Source: Actinomyces sp.
Lineage (GTDB): Bacteria; Actinomycetota; Actinomycetes; Actinomycetales; Actinomycetaceae
NCBI GenBank assembly: GCA_022649165.1
Contig: JALCNR010000012.1
Coordinates: forward strand, 31,699 to 95,698
Reading direction: 5' to 3'
Length of the DNA: 64,000 nt
Part shown: positions 8,938 to 20,491 of the stretch, in pieces
How positions within the stretch are numbered: the first letter of the stretch is position 1
How the letters are laid out: the number at the start of each line of letters is the position of its first letter
The notes under the pieces: model-generated
Seen by the model: the letters and a program-made list of their open reading frames with translations, nothing else
Databases searched by the model: none
What the model was told of the DNA's origin: nothing
Made by a program: the position numbers and the translations under genes

Positions 8938-10041
8938 TCAGGGCAGGTTGAGCTGGGAGCGGATGACCGAGACCATCAGGTCCGTGCCCTTGATCTCCGC
9001 GGTCTGCTCGGGGCCGACGATCCGGGTCTGGCCCTCGGCGTCGACCAGCTGCGAGGCGCCGAGCGTCGGCCCCAACGGCAGGACCACCCATTCCTTCGTC
9101 GGCTGGTAGGTGGTGTCGGGGGCCTCTCCCTCCAGCTGCCGGGAGATGTTGGAGATGACGACCCGGGCCTGCTGGCGCGCCGCGTCCGCCCGCTTGGACT
9201 CCCTGACGTCGGTGATGTCGCCGATGGCGTAGACCGTCGGGTGGCCCAGCACCTGCAGGGTCGGCTCGACGCGCACCGTGCCGTCCGGGTGGAGCAGCTC
9301 CTGGTACTCCGTGCCGTCCAGATATCCGGTGTTCGCCCGCGAGCCGTGGCACTGGAACCAGATGTCCGCCTCGATGTGCTCGCCGGCCTTCGTGGCGACC
9401 GTGAAGTGCCCGAGTTCGCCGACGTTGTGGGGCGGCAGGTACGACAGTTCCGCCCCCGTCACCACGCGAACGCCCAGATCGTCGAGCTGGCGGCGCAGCT
9501 CGGCGCGCAGCGCATCGGAGTACCCCGGGGTCGACAGGACGTCGGGGCCCTTCTCCACGATCGTGATCTGGATCCCGGGGAAGGCGTTGGACAGCTCGCC
9601 GGCCATCTCGATGCCCACGGTCCCCCCGCCCACCAGCATGACCGACTGGGCGGAGGCGAGGTCCTGGTGGAGCTGCTCGATGCGCGCCTTGGCCACCGTG
9701 GCCCGCGACGAGGAGTATTTCGCGGGGAAGGGGTAGGTCGAGCCCGTGGCCAGGATGATGTAGTCCGCCTCGATCGGGTCGTGCCCGAAGACCTCAACGG
9801 TGGTGCCGCTCACCCGTGCGGCCGTGCCCTGGAGCACCGTCCCCCGATCAAGCAGGTTCGAGTAGGGCATGAAGATCGCGTGCTCCCAGACCTCGTCCAC
9901 GGCGGCGCGTAGGGCGGCCGCGTGGTGGACGAACTGGTCCTTCTGCTCGACCAGCACGACATCGGCCAGGGGATCGAGCCCCTTCGCCACCGTCACGCCG
10001 CCGTACCCTCCGCCGACAACGACGATTCTCGCCACAGTCAT
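8938..10041 (-). CDS. NAD(P)/FAD-dependent oxidoreductase, NDH-2/AIF-like
   Basis: A 367-residue flavoprotein of the two-Rossmann type. The N-terminus MTVARIVVVGGGYGGVTVAK is the FAD-binding GxGxxG site. A second dinucleotide fold follows at SVMLVGGGTVGIEMAGEL. The C-terminal FAD motif is TVYAIGDITDVRESKRAD, with the expected Gly-Asp. It resembles the type II NADH dehydrogenase and FSP1/AIF group but is shorter than typical Ndh (about 400-460) and shows no C-terminal membrane helix, so the electron acceptor is uncertain. A clear AAGGAGAC site precedes the ATG at 10041. Confidence 0.82.
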   Translation of the reverse strand: MTVARIVVVGGGYGGVTVAKGLDPLADVVLVEQKDQFVHHAAALRAAVDEVWEHAIFMPYSNLLDRGTVLQGTAARVSGTTVEVFGHDPIEADYIILATGSTYPFPAKYSSSRATVAKARIEQLHQDLASAQSVMLVGGGTVGIEMAGELSNAFPGIQITIVEKGPDVLSTPGYSDALRAELRRQLDDLGVRVVTGAELSYLPPHNVGELGHFTVATKAGEHIEADIWFQCHGSRANTGYLDGTEYQELLHPDGTVRVEPTLQVLGHPTVYAIGDITDVRESKRADAARQQARVVISNISRQLEGEAPDTTYQPTKEWVVLPLGPTLGASQLVDAEGQTRIVGPEQTAEIKGTDLMVSVIRSQLNLP

Positions 10042-10067
10042 GTCTCCTTCGATCCGGTGTCCGCCCA

Positions 10068-12161
10068 TCATCTCACGGAGGGTCCCCTCAGACCCCGGCG
10101 AATGAGGATCGAGGCGGGGTCGGCGTCGTGGCCGCACACAGCGCGGAACGACGCCAACGGGTCACGCGAATTCCCGCGTGAGAGCAGTTCGCGGCGCAGT
10201 GTCTCCCCCGCCTGGCGGTTGAGGCCGCCGTCCTCCCCGCGGGCGGCGGGCCCCCGGAACCACTGCTCGAGCTCCGCCACCAGGACTTCCGCCCACATGT
10301 AGCTGTAATAGCCCGCGTCGTATCCTCCGGCGAAGGCGTGCGCGAAGTACGTCGACCGGTAGCGGGGCGGCACCAGGGGGTGGGCGAGGCCCGCCTCCGC
10401 GAGCACGCGGTCCTCGAAGGCGCGCACCCCACGCGGGCCGGTGGGGATCTCCTGGGGGGCGAGCCGGTGCCAGGCGTGGTCGATGAGCGCGGCCTGGACG
10501 AACTCCAGCGTCTGGAAGCCCTGGCCGAAGGCCGCGGAGTCCTCCAGCGCCGCCCGCCACTGCTCGGGCAGCGCCTCGCCCGTGTCGACGTGGCGGGCGA
10601 AGCGGCCGAGCACCTCCGGGTGGTACGCCCACATCTCGTTGAGCTGGCTCGGCATCTCGACGAAGTCACGCGGCACGTTGGTGCCCGCGTCCTCGCGGTA
10701 GCGCGTCGCCGAGAAGAAGCCGTGCAGCGCGTGCCCGAACTCGTGGAAGCAGGTGATGACCTCATCCCATGTGAGCAGCGCCGGCTGCCCGGGGGCGGGA
10801 CGCGCGAAGTTCGCGTTGTTCGCGATGACCGGCAGGGTCCGACCTCCCCCGGGGCCCGTCCCCTCGCCCGCCGGGGCGACGACCTCGTTCATCCACGCCC
10901 CGCCCTGCTTGCCGGGGCGCGCGAACCAGTCCCCCACGAACAGCCCCAGCGCCGATCCGTCGGCGTCTCGGACCTCCCAGACCCGAGCATCGGGCGACCA
11001 TCCGCGCAGCTCGGGGCGTCGGGTCATCGTGATCCCGTAGAGCCGGCCCGCCGCCCAGAAGACGCCGTCCTCGATGACGCGGTCCAGCTGGAGGTAGGGG
11101 CGCAGCGCCTCGGCGTCGACCCCGAGGCGCTCGCGGCGCAGGACGTTCTCGTAGTAGGGCCAGTCGGCGGCCTGCAGCCCGTCCCCGTCGGCGTCGTCCG
11201 CCGCCAGCCGGGCGAGGTCGGCGGCGTCCGCGTCCACCGTGGACGCGGCGGCCCGACCGACCCGCAGGAGGAGCTCGCGCGCCGCCTCGGGGCCCGGGAC
11301 CGTCTCCCCGTCCATGACGACGCTCGCGTGGTCGGCGAAACCGAGCAGGCGCGCGCGTTCGGCCCGCAGCCCGACCAGGCGCAGCACGGTGGCACGGGTG
11401 TCGGTGCCGGGGTCCTCCCCATTTCCGCGCTCCTCCGAGCGGGCCAGCAGGGCGCGGCGCGTCTCCGGGTGGGTGAGGACCGCCTGGTCCAGCTGGGTCG
11501 TGAAGTTGCGGCACGGGATGAACCACGCGTGTCCGCGGGCGGCTCCCGCCTGCCGGTCCTGTTCGGCTCCAGCCGCGTCCAGTCCGTCCAGCCCGTCGGG
11601 GTCGTCCCCCTCGAGCCCGGTGGCGCGCAGCTGGCGGGTGATGCGCGCGTCCATGTCGGCCTGGGCGGAGGCCAGCTGGGCGTCGATCCGGCGCAGAGCG
11701 GCCTGGTCGGCGTCGTCGAGGCCGACTCCCAGCCGCTCGAATGCGCGGACCTGGCGCTCGACGACCCATGCGGTCTCGGCATCGAGGTCCTCGCGAGCCG
11801 CGAGGGCCAGGTAGCGGCGGTACAGCCGGGCGTCCAGGGTGAAGGCGCCGGCATGCTCGGCGAGAAGGGGCGCGAAGGTCTCCTGGAGCCTCTCCAGTTC
11901 GGGCCCGCCCACCGAGGCCAGCATCGTCCACGCCACGGACTGCGCGCGTTCGAGGAGGCGCCCCGACTCGTCCACGGCGACGACCGTGTTCTCCACGGTC
12001 GGCTCGTGCGGGTCCGTGGCGATCGCCTCCCACTCGGCGCGCTGGGCGGCCATCCCCTCGCGCAGGGCCTCCTCCAGGTGGGCGGGGGTGATGCGCGCGA
12101 AGTCGGGCAGGCCGAAAGGCAGGTCCGAGGGGAGCGACAGGGGGTTGGAGGGGTCGAGCAC
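10068..12161 (-). CDS. M3-family zinc oligopeptidase (Dcp/oligopeptidase A type)
   Basis: A cytoplasmic metallopeptidase of 697 residues that cleaves short peptides. The zinc site is HEFGH within CFHEFGHALHGFFS, and the third ligand glutamate is in the downstream ETPSQLNE-like segment (DFVEMPSQLNEMW). The late GYDAGYYSYMWAE stretch is a family hallmark for substrate binding. GTG at 12161 is chosen because GAGGAG lies eight bases upstream; an ATG at 12203 would add 14 residues but has no ribosome site. No signal peptide is seen. It lies 63 bp after the GNAT/MazG-like fusion gene, on the same strand. Confidence 0.92.
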   Translation of the reverse strand: MLDPSNPLSLPSDLPFGLPDFARITPAHLEEALREGMAAQRAEWEAIATDPHEPTVENTVVAVDESGRLLERAQSVAWTMLASVGGPELERLQETFAPLLAEHAGAFTLDARLYRRYLALAAREDLDAETAWVVERQVRAFERLGVGLDDADQAALRRIDAQLASAQADMDARITRQLRATGLEGDDPDGLDGLDAAGAEQDRQAGAARGHAWFIPCRNFTTQLDQAVLTHPETRRALLARSEERGNGEDPGTDTRATVLRLVGLRAERARLLGFADHASVVMDGETVPGPEAARELLLRVGRAAASTVDADAADLARLAADDADGDGLQAADWPYYENVLRRERLGVDAEALRPYLQLDRVIEDGVFWAAGRLYGITMTRRPELRGWSPDARVWEVRDADGSALGLFVGDWFARPGKQGGAWMNEVVAPAGEGTGPGGGRTLPVIANNANFARPAPGQPALLTWDEVITCFHEFGHALHGFFSATRYREDAGTNVPRDFVEMPSQLNEMWAYHPEVLGRFARHVDTGEALPEQWRAALEDSAAFGQGFQTLEFVQAALIDHAWHRLAPQEIPTGPRGVRAFEDRVLAEAGLAHPLVPPRYRSTYFAHAFAGGYDAGYYSYMWAEVLVAELEQWFRGPAARGEDGGLNRQAGETLRRELLSRGNSRDPLASFRAVCGHDADPASILIRRGLRGPSVR

Positions 12162-12224
12162 GGGTGGTTCTCCTCGTGGGGGCAGAGACGGATGTCGGGA
12201 CATCGACGAGGGCGGCGCCGCCGG

Positions 12225-13286
12225 TCAGGGCGTCTGCGGAGGCAGGCCCAGGGCGCGGCGGATGTCGGGCCTGAAGAAATTCGGGCCCTTGAGGACCTTC
12301 CCATCCTCGCGCAGCTTGACCGATCCGTCGGGCATGAGCTTGGACAGGTTGGAGGCCTGGACCTCGGCGAGCACGGCGTCCAGGTCGATGCCCGACTCCA
12401 GCGCCATCCCGTAGATGACGTAGACCATGTCGGCCAGCGCGTCGGCCGTCTCGACGACGTCCCGCGTGGAGTCGTCGGCGTCGGCACCCCGGCGGTATCC
12501 GTCCTCAACCAGCGCCCGAGCGGCGGGCCCGTACACCGCGCCCACGAGCTCGGAGAACTCCTCGGCGATGAGACGCATGCGCATGTCCAGGCGGGGGTAG
12601 CCCAGGGTCGGGGTCTCCCTCTCGGAGAGCCGGTCGGGCATGGAGTAGGTGCGGTGGAACTGGGCGACCAGCTGCTGGGGGCGCGAGGGGTCGAGGGCGG
12701 GGGCGGCCTCTGCGCCCGGGGCGCCCGGCCCGTCCCAAGGGGCAGCAGGTTGCATGAGGTCGCCGCGCACGATCGCGGCGCTCCAATGGTCGAAGACGGC
12801 GCCGGAGCGGTCGGTGAGGCCGCGGAGCACGCCCTCGCGCCGGTAACCGGCGCGCCACACCGGTTTCCAGGAGGCCCAGTTTCCCGCGATCGCCTTCCAC
12901 TGGACGCGATGGGCCCCGAGCTCGTCGAATGCCGTGCGAGTCGCCAGGCGGACGGCCTCCGTCATGTACCCGCGCCCGCGGTCCGCCGAGCCCATCCAGT
13001 AGCCGACCTCCCACGTGCTCGGACCGGAGGCGAAGAGCGTGAGGGCGCCGGCGAAGCGGTCGCCGTCGGCCGTGCGGATCGACCAGTGCGGGGAACCGTC
13101 CCTCCACTGCCCCGCCGCCGCGCCCGTCCACTGGCGCGCGTCGTCGATCGAGTACGGCAGGCGGATGGTGGTCCACCGCGGAATCTCCGGATCCTGGACC
13201 GCGACCGCCACGTCCTCCGCGTCGGAGGGGGCCAGGGGGACCAGCCGGACGCGGTCACCGGGGACGGCAAAGGGCTCGACCGACAT
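12225..13286 (-). CDS. Fusion of GNAT acetyltransferase and MazG/PRA-PH-like pyrophosphohydrolase
   Basis: A 353-residue two-domain protein. Residues 1-175 are a RimJ/RimL-type GNAT domain: the acetyl-CoA loop is DRGRGYMTEA (about 102-111) and the strand AGNWASWKPVWRAGYRREGVL is typical. A Pro/Ala/Gly linker (about 178-203) leads to an all-alpha NTP pyrophosphohydrolase-like domain. That domain has the metal-binding EExxE (242-246) and ExxD-type helix near 279-286 (VETADALADMVYV), then a tail SNLSKLMPDGSVKLREDGKV seen in PRA-PH-like proteins. It starts inside the stop of the DsbA-like gene (TGATG). Substrates of either domain are unknown; a nucleotide or metabolite clean-up role is possible. 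Confidence 0.82.
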   Translation of the reverse strand: MSVEPFAVPGDRVRLVPLAPSDAEDVAVAVQDPEIPRWTTIRLPYSIDDARQWTGAAAGQWRDGSPHWSIRTADGDRFAGALTLFASGPSTWEVGYWMGSADRGRGYMTEAVRLATRTAFDELGAHRVQWKAIAGNWASWKPVWRAGYRREGVLRGLTDRSGAVFDHWSAAIVRGDLMQPAAPWDGPGAPGAEAAPALDPSRPQQLVAQFHRTYSMPDRLSERETPTLGYPRLDMRMRLIAEEFSELVGAVYGPAARALVEDGYRRGADADDSTRDVVETADALADMVYVIYGMALESGIDLDAVLAEVQASNLSKLMPDGSVKLREDGKVLKGPNFFRPDIRRALGLPPQTP

Positions 13287-13972
13287 CAGTTCCCGCCCCC
13301 TTCCCCCGTCTGCTCCCAGGCCGAGGCCAGGGCGTTGGACATGGCGGTGACGGGTTGGGCGCCCTGGACGACGAAACGGCGGTCGATAAGGAAGGTCGGG
13401 ACGGAGTCCACCCCCATCTGGACGGCGATCTGGTAGTCCGAGAAGACCTCGGAGGCCCGCCCCTCGTCGGCCAGGGCGGTCACCACCTGATGGGCCTCCA
13501 TCCCGACATCCTGCGCGCAGCCGATGAGGACGTTGGCGTCCGAGACGTCGAGGCCCTCCTCGAAATGGGCCCGGTCGATGGCCTCGACGAGCCGGAGCTG
13601 GGTGGTGTCGGACCCCGAGACCGTGTCCTGGGCGAGGTCGTGCTCATGGGCGGCGGCGATCACCCGGTGGGCGTTCGAGGTCGGCGCGACGATGAGTCGC
13701 GCGAAGTCGTAGACGATGCCCTCCGCGCGTCCGAGATCGATGAGCCGCTGGTGCATGCGGTCGACCTGCTCGCGTTCGACGCCCTTGTGCTCCATGAGGT
13801 ACTCCGCCTCCGAGATCAGCGGACGCTCGGAGAGCTCGGGGTCCAGGAAGTAGGCGTGGAGGACGACGTCGACCTCGTCGGCGTGGTCGAAGCGCTCCAG
13901 CGCGGCGCGCAGGTGGCGGATGCCCAGATAGCACCATGGGCACGCCACGTCGGCCCAGACGTCGATGTGCAT
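13286..13972 (-). CDS. DsbA-family (FrnE-like) thiol oxidoreductase
   Basis: A 228-residue thioredoxin-fold protein with the active-site CPWC at residues 11-14, directly after the first strand (MHIDVWADVACPWC). A helical insert follows (about 60-150), then the cis-proline strand GVDSVPTFLIDRRFVVQGAQ. This layout fits the FrnE/2-hydroxychromene isomerase-like branch. There is no signal peptide, so it is probably cytoplasmic. Its stop codon shares one base with the start of the GNAT/MazG-like fusion gene, implying co-expression. The physiological partner is not evident. Confidence 0.87.
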   Translation of the reverse strand: MHIDVWADVACPWCYLGIRHLRAALERFDHADEVDVVLHAYFLDPELSERPLISEAEYLMEHKGVEREQVDRMHQRLIDLGRAEGIVYDFARLIVAPTSNAHRVIAAAHEHDLAQDTVSGSDTTQLRLVEAIDRAHFEEGLDVSDANVLIGCAQDVGMEAHQVVTALADEGRASEVFSDYQIAVQMGVDSVPTFLIDRRFVVQGAQPVTAMSNALASAWEQTGEGGGN

Positions 13973-14078
13973 GACTCTCCCTTGCTCGGCTCGCCCTCGG
14001 TCTCGACTGCCCTCACTGTAGCGGGGTCGCCCCGGGGCGCCAGCGGTCCGCGCGGGCAGACCGGCCGGTCGCACCGAT

Positions 14079-14109
14079 TTGGCGGCCCTCACCTCCCCCG
14101 TGTTAGAGT
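14079..14109 (+). promoter_or_regulatory. Putative promoter of tRNA-Leu
   Basis: TTGGCG (14079-14084) and an extended -10 element TGTTAGAGT ending at 14109 lie about 33 bp before the mature tRNA 5' end. Spacing is 19 bp, slightly long, with the TG extension compensating. The call rests on pattern only. Confidence 0.45.
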
Positions 14110-14141
14110 TTCCCCGCTCACGACGATGTCGTGGACGACCT

Positions 14142-14228
14142 GCGCGGGTGGCGGAATAGGCAGACGCGCTAGCTTGAGGTGCTAGTCCCCATTTAACGGG
14201 GGTGGGGGTTCAAGTCCCCCTCCGCGCA
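14142..14228 (+). tRNA. tRNA-Leu (anticodon GAG)
   Basis: An 87-nt class II tRNA. The acceptor stem GCGCGGG pairs with TCCGCGC, leaving one G-U. The anticodon arm is CTAGC-TTGAGGT-GCTAG, giving anticodon GAG for CUC/CUU leucine codons. The long variable arm TCCCCATTTAACGGGGG and the T arm GGGGGTTCAAGTCCCCC both fold well. Discriminator is A, typical of leucine tRNA. The 3' CCA is not fully encoded (ACAG follows). A strong terminator begins seven bases downstream, so it is a single-gene unit. Confidence 0.97.
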
Positions 14229-14234
14229 CAGGTG

Positions 14235-14272
14235 GCAGGTCACCAGTCGGATGGCTGGTGGCCTGCTTTTTT
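14235..14272 (+). terminator. Rho-independent terminator after tRNA-Leu
   Basis: A 12-bp stem GCAGGTCACCAG / CTGGTGGCCTGC (one G-U pair) with an 8-base loop is followed by six T residues. This is the clearest intrinsic terminator in the window. Confidence 0.9.
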
Positions 14273-14364
14273 GTGCTGGCCCCAAAGGTCCTGGCGCGCA
14301 CGCCGCCCGGATACCGGCGCGACGACCGGCACGGGGGTTCGGCACCCGAACCGGCCCGCGGAGG

Positions 14365-14847
14365 TCATTCCCCGCCGAGCTTGAGGCGGCGGTCCAGGGC
14401 GCCGAAGATCCGGACGATCTGATCGATGTCGGCGTCCGTCATGTCGTCCAGGAGATAGTCGCGCACCGTCTGCTGGTGCAGCTCGGTCGCGTTGAGGACC
14501 GTGTCGATGCCGGCGTCCGTGAGAACCGCGTCGAATCCCCGTCCGTCGGAGGCCGAGGGCACCTTCGCGACCCATCCGTCCCGCGAGAGGTTCGTCACGA
14601 GGTAGGTGAGGCGGGACGGGGAGTACACCACGCGTTCGGCCAGCTCCCCCATCCGCAGGCTGTGCGAGGGCGCCTCCCACAGGGCGAGCAGGACGTTGTA
14701 ATCGGGCAGGGACAGCCCGAACCTCCTCTTCAGCCGCGTCTCGAGGATCCCCTGCAGCCGCCCGGATGCCTCGAAGAAGACGCGCCAGGCGACCGACCGC
14801 TGGTTGCCGGACTCGCTGATGGGATTCATGCCCGGACCGTCGACCAC
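14365..14847 (-). CDS. MarR-family transcriptional regulator
   Basis: A 160-residue winged-helix DNA-binding protein. The central part LSLPDYNVLLALWEAPSHSLRMGELAERVVYSPSRLTYLVTNL is the MarR helix-turn-helix, followed by the wing DGWVAKVPSASDGRGFDAVLTDAG with the usual Asp-x-Arg-Gly. The end is a dimerisation helix. The GTG at 14847 has GGAGG four bases upstream; an ATG at 14829 lacks a well-placed site. It diverges from the HAD gene at 14964, which is one possible target. The ligand is unknown. Confidence 0.85.
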   Translation of the reverse strand: MVDGPGMNPISESGNQRSVAWRVFFEASGRLQGILETRLKRRFGLSLPDYNVLLALWEAPSHSLRMGELAERVVYSPSRLTYLVTNLSRDGWVAKVPSASDGRGFDAVLTDAGIDTVLNATELHQQTVRDYLLDDMTDADIDQIVRIFGALDRRLKLGGE

Positions 14848-14963
14848 CGTTCCTCCACTTCCGTGCCCCGTGCGGAAATTTCGATCTTTCAACGATCATA
14901 GGGCAGGCGGCCCCCGAGAGGGATGCCTTCGACCTCCGCGCGCCCATCCCGTAGAGTGACCGC

Positions 14964-15632
14964 GTGACTGCTGCGCGAACTCCCTGGACGACCGTGCTCC
15001 TCGACGTCGACGGGACAATCGTGGACTCCGCCGGCGTTGTCATCCGCTCGTTCCAGCGTACCGCCGAGGACCTCGGCCTGCCGCCGCTGCCCGACGACGA
15101 CTACCGGCCTTTCGTCGGTCCGCCGCTCTTCACGAGTTTCGAGCGGCTCGGCCTGCGTGGCGATGAGCTCGGACGCGCGGTCGAGCACTACCGCAGCATC
15201 TACAGCGACCTCTACCTCGAGCCCGATCCCTATCCGGGCATCGCAGAGCTCCTGGCCGACCTCGATGCCGCGGGGCTGGCGCTGGCGACCGCCACCTCCA
15301 AGCAGCTGTACATGGCACGCGGCCAGCTCGAGCATCTCGGCCTAGCCCGCCACTTCGACGCCATCGCTGGCGCCACCCCCGACCCCGCCTGCACCAAGGC
15401 GACCGTCATCCGCGATGCCCTCTCCCAGCTGACCGCCCTCGGACGCGACGTGTCGCGTCCCGTCCTCGTCGGCGACCGTTTCTGGGATGTCGAGGGCGGT
15501 GCGGAGGTCGGGGTTCCCGTCATCGGCGCCGGATGGGGATACGGGGAGCCCGGTGAGCTCGACGGTGCCTGGGCCCTCGCTCCCGATGTCGCCTCCCTGC
15601 GGGTGCTCCTCCTCGGCGGAGAAACGGCGTAG
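14964..15632 (+). CDS. HAD-family hydrolase (Gph-like)
   Basis: A 222-residue HAD phosphatase with motif I LLDVDGTIVDSAG near residue 12, motif II ATATSKQ, a motif III Lys in CTKATVIRDAL, and motif IV VLVGDRFWDVEGGAEVGV. The small helical cap (about 25-85) resembles phosphoglycolate phosphatase and related enzymes. The start is a GTG. It diverges from the MarR regulator. A phosphoglycolate substrate is only a guess from the family. Confidence 0.85.
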   Translation: MTAARTPWTTVLLDVDGTIVDSAGVVIRSFQRTAEDLGLPPLPDDDYRPFVGPPLFTSFERLGLRGDELGRAVEHYRSIYSDLYLEPDPYPGIAELLADLDAAGLALATATSKQLYMARGQLEHLGLARHFDAIAGATPDPACTKATVIRDALSQLTALGRDVSRPVLVGDRFWDVEGGAEVGVPVIGAGWGYGEPGELDGAWALAPDVASLRVLLLGGETA

Positions 15633-15742
15633 CGGCCCGCGGCCTGTCCGCTGAGGCACGCGAGGGCGACTCCTCTACCCTGAGGACTGCGGGCATCTGT
15701 TCCCTGCGGGCGCCCGCTGGATGAGGAACGGAGGGACGCCGC

Positions 15743-17065
15743 ATGTCCGACACCCCATCGCGCAGGCCCTCGCTGGGCGCCGCCCGCGGGCGGTTCTCGC
15801 AGTCCGTGCGCGCGACCGCCCAGTGGATGAGCACGCGCATGGCCGCGCCCTCGCCCTTGGTGAGGGGCCTCGCCCAGACCGAGCCGGTCGCGCGCCGCAC
15901 GCGGCGGATGGGCTCCGCCTTCCAGCCCTCCCCCTCCCGTTTCCCGCGTGCCGCGGCGAACCGCCGCCCGCCGGCGGTCCTCCCCGAGTGGCTGCAGCGA
16001 TGGGGATGGGGGTCGTGGGCGGTCATCGGCATCGCGATCGTCGTCTCGGGCGTCATCTACCTGGTGGTCCACGTCTCCGCCGTCTTCGTCGGCGTCTTCA
16101 TCGCGCTGCTCGTCACCGCCATGCTCAACCCCGTCGTCAACCTCCTCGACCGGTGGATGAACCGGTGGCTGGCGGTGGCGCTGGCGCTCCTGGCGTTCCT
16201 CGCGATCTTCGGCGGGCTGATGACCATGGTCGTCACCTCCGTCGCCGGGCAGTGGACGAACGTCGCCTCGCAGTTCGGCAATGGCATCGACATGATCATC
16301 GAGTTCCTCCAGTCGTTGCCTTTCCACATCACGCTCACCCACGAGGAGGTCACCGCCTGGGTGAGCCAGACGATCGACAAGGGGGCCGCCTACCTCCAGG
16401 AGAATTGGGGGACCCTGGTCGGGGACGTGCTCTCGAACGTGTCCGGCGTGGCCGAGGTCTTCACGATCCTCGCGCTGGTGATCTTCACGACGATCTTCTT
16501 CCTGCACTCGGGCGCACGGATGTGGCGCTGGTTCCTCAACCTCCTCCCGTCGCGCAACCGCGAGGCCACCCATCGGGCGGCGAGCGCCGGATGGGTCACC
16601 TTCTCCGGCTATGCCCGCGGGACTGTGATCGTCGCCGCCACCGACGGGCTGCTCGCCGGGATCTTCCTCCAGATCATCCAGGTTCCGCTGGCCCCCGCCC
16701 TGGGCGTCCTGGTGTTCATCGGCGCGTTCATTCCCCTCATCGGCGCGCCGACCGCCATGGTCATCGCCATGATCGTCGCGCTGGCCAGCGGCGGCGCCCT
16801 GCAGGCCGCGCTGGTCGGCGTCGGCATCGCGGCCATCGGCCAGCTGGAGGGCCATGTCCTCCAACCCCTCATCATGGGCCACCAGGTGTCCCTCCATCCC
16901 CTGGTGGTCGCGCTGGGCGTGGCCGTGGGCACTCTGACGGCCGGCATCCTGGGCGCCGTCATCGCGACCCCGATCATCGGCGTCATCTGGGCGGTGTTCG
17001 CCGAGCTCCACGACTTCGACCCCCCGATCGAGGGCCCGCTGCCCGACTTCTCGCGGGACCGGTGA
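15743..17065 (+). CDS. AI-2E/PerM-family membrane permease
   Basis: A 440-residue membrane protein with about eight hydrophobic segments after an 85-residue basic cytoplasmic N-terminus. The family signature spans VLVFIGAFIPLIGAPTAMVIAM and the helices after it (GQLEGHVLQPLIMGHQVSLHPL). Members export AI-2 or sodium ions, or have unknown cargo, so a specific substrate should not be claimed. GGAGGG lies before the ATG. It converges with dnaE2 with 12 bp between the stops. Confidence 0.88.
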   Translation: MSDTPSRRPSLGAARGRFSQSVRATAQWMSTRMAAPSPLVRGLAQTEPVARRTRRMGSAFQPSPSRFPRAAANRRPPAVLPEWLQRWGWGSWAVIGIAIVVSGVIYLVVHVSAVFVGVFIALLVTAMLNPVVNLLDRWMNRWLAVALALLAFLAIFGGLMTMVVTSVAGQWTNVASQFGNGIDMIIEFLQSLPFHITLTHEEVTAWVSQTIDKGAAYLQENWGTLVGDVLSNVSGVAEVFTILALVIFTTIFFLHSGARMWRWFLNLLPSRNREATHRAASAGWVTFSGYARGTVIVAATDGLLAGIFLQIIQVPLAPALGVLVFIGAFIPLIGAPTAMVIAMIVALASGGALQAALVGVGIAAIGQLEGHVLQPLIMGHQVSLHPLVVALGVAVGTLTAGILGAVIATPIIGVIWAVFAELHDFDPPIEGPLPDFSRDR

Positions 17066-17077
17066 GGCCCCGCCCCC

Positions 17078-20404
<3,327 letters not shown>

Positions 20405-20416
20405 CCCGCCAGTGTA

Positions 20417-20432
20417 TCGAACAGGTGTTCGA
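20417..20432. promoter_or_regulatory. LexA (SOS) box upstream of dnaE2
   Basis: TCGAACAGGTGTTCGA is a perfect inverted repeat TCGAAC-N4-GTTCGA, the actinobacterial/Gram-positive LexA operator. It stops 12 bp before the dnaE2 GTG, so LexA would block initiation at a very short leader. It is the exact reverse complement of the box at 30798. Confidence 0.93.
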
Positions 20433-20491
20433 CTTTCCGCGGCAAAAAGACCGCACGAATCACAATCCTCAGATGCCGACGCCCCCACCCG

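Noticed and set aside
14142..14272. tRNA-Leu as a phage or island attachment site
   Set aside because: No integrase, no repeated tRNA 3' end and no atypical DNA nearby.
15230..17011. Minus-strand reading frame antisense to the HAD and AI-2E genes
   Set aside because: Asp/Gly/Arg-rich shadow; the plus-strand permease is clear.
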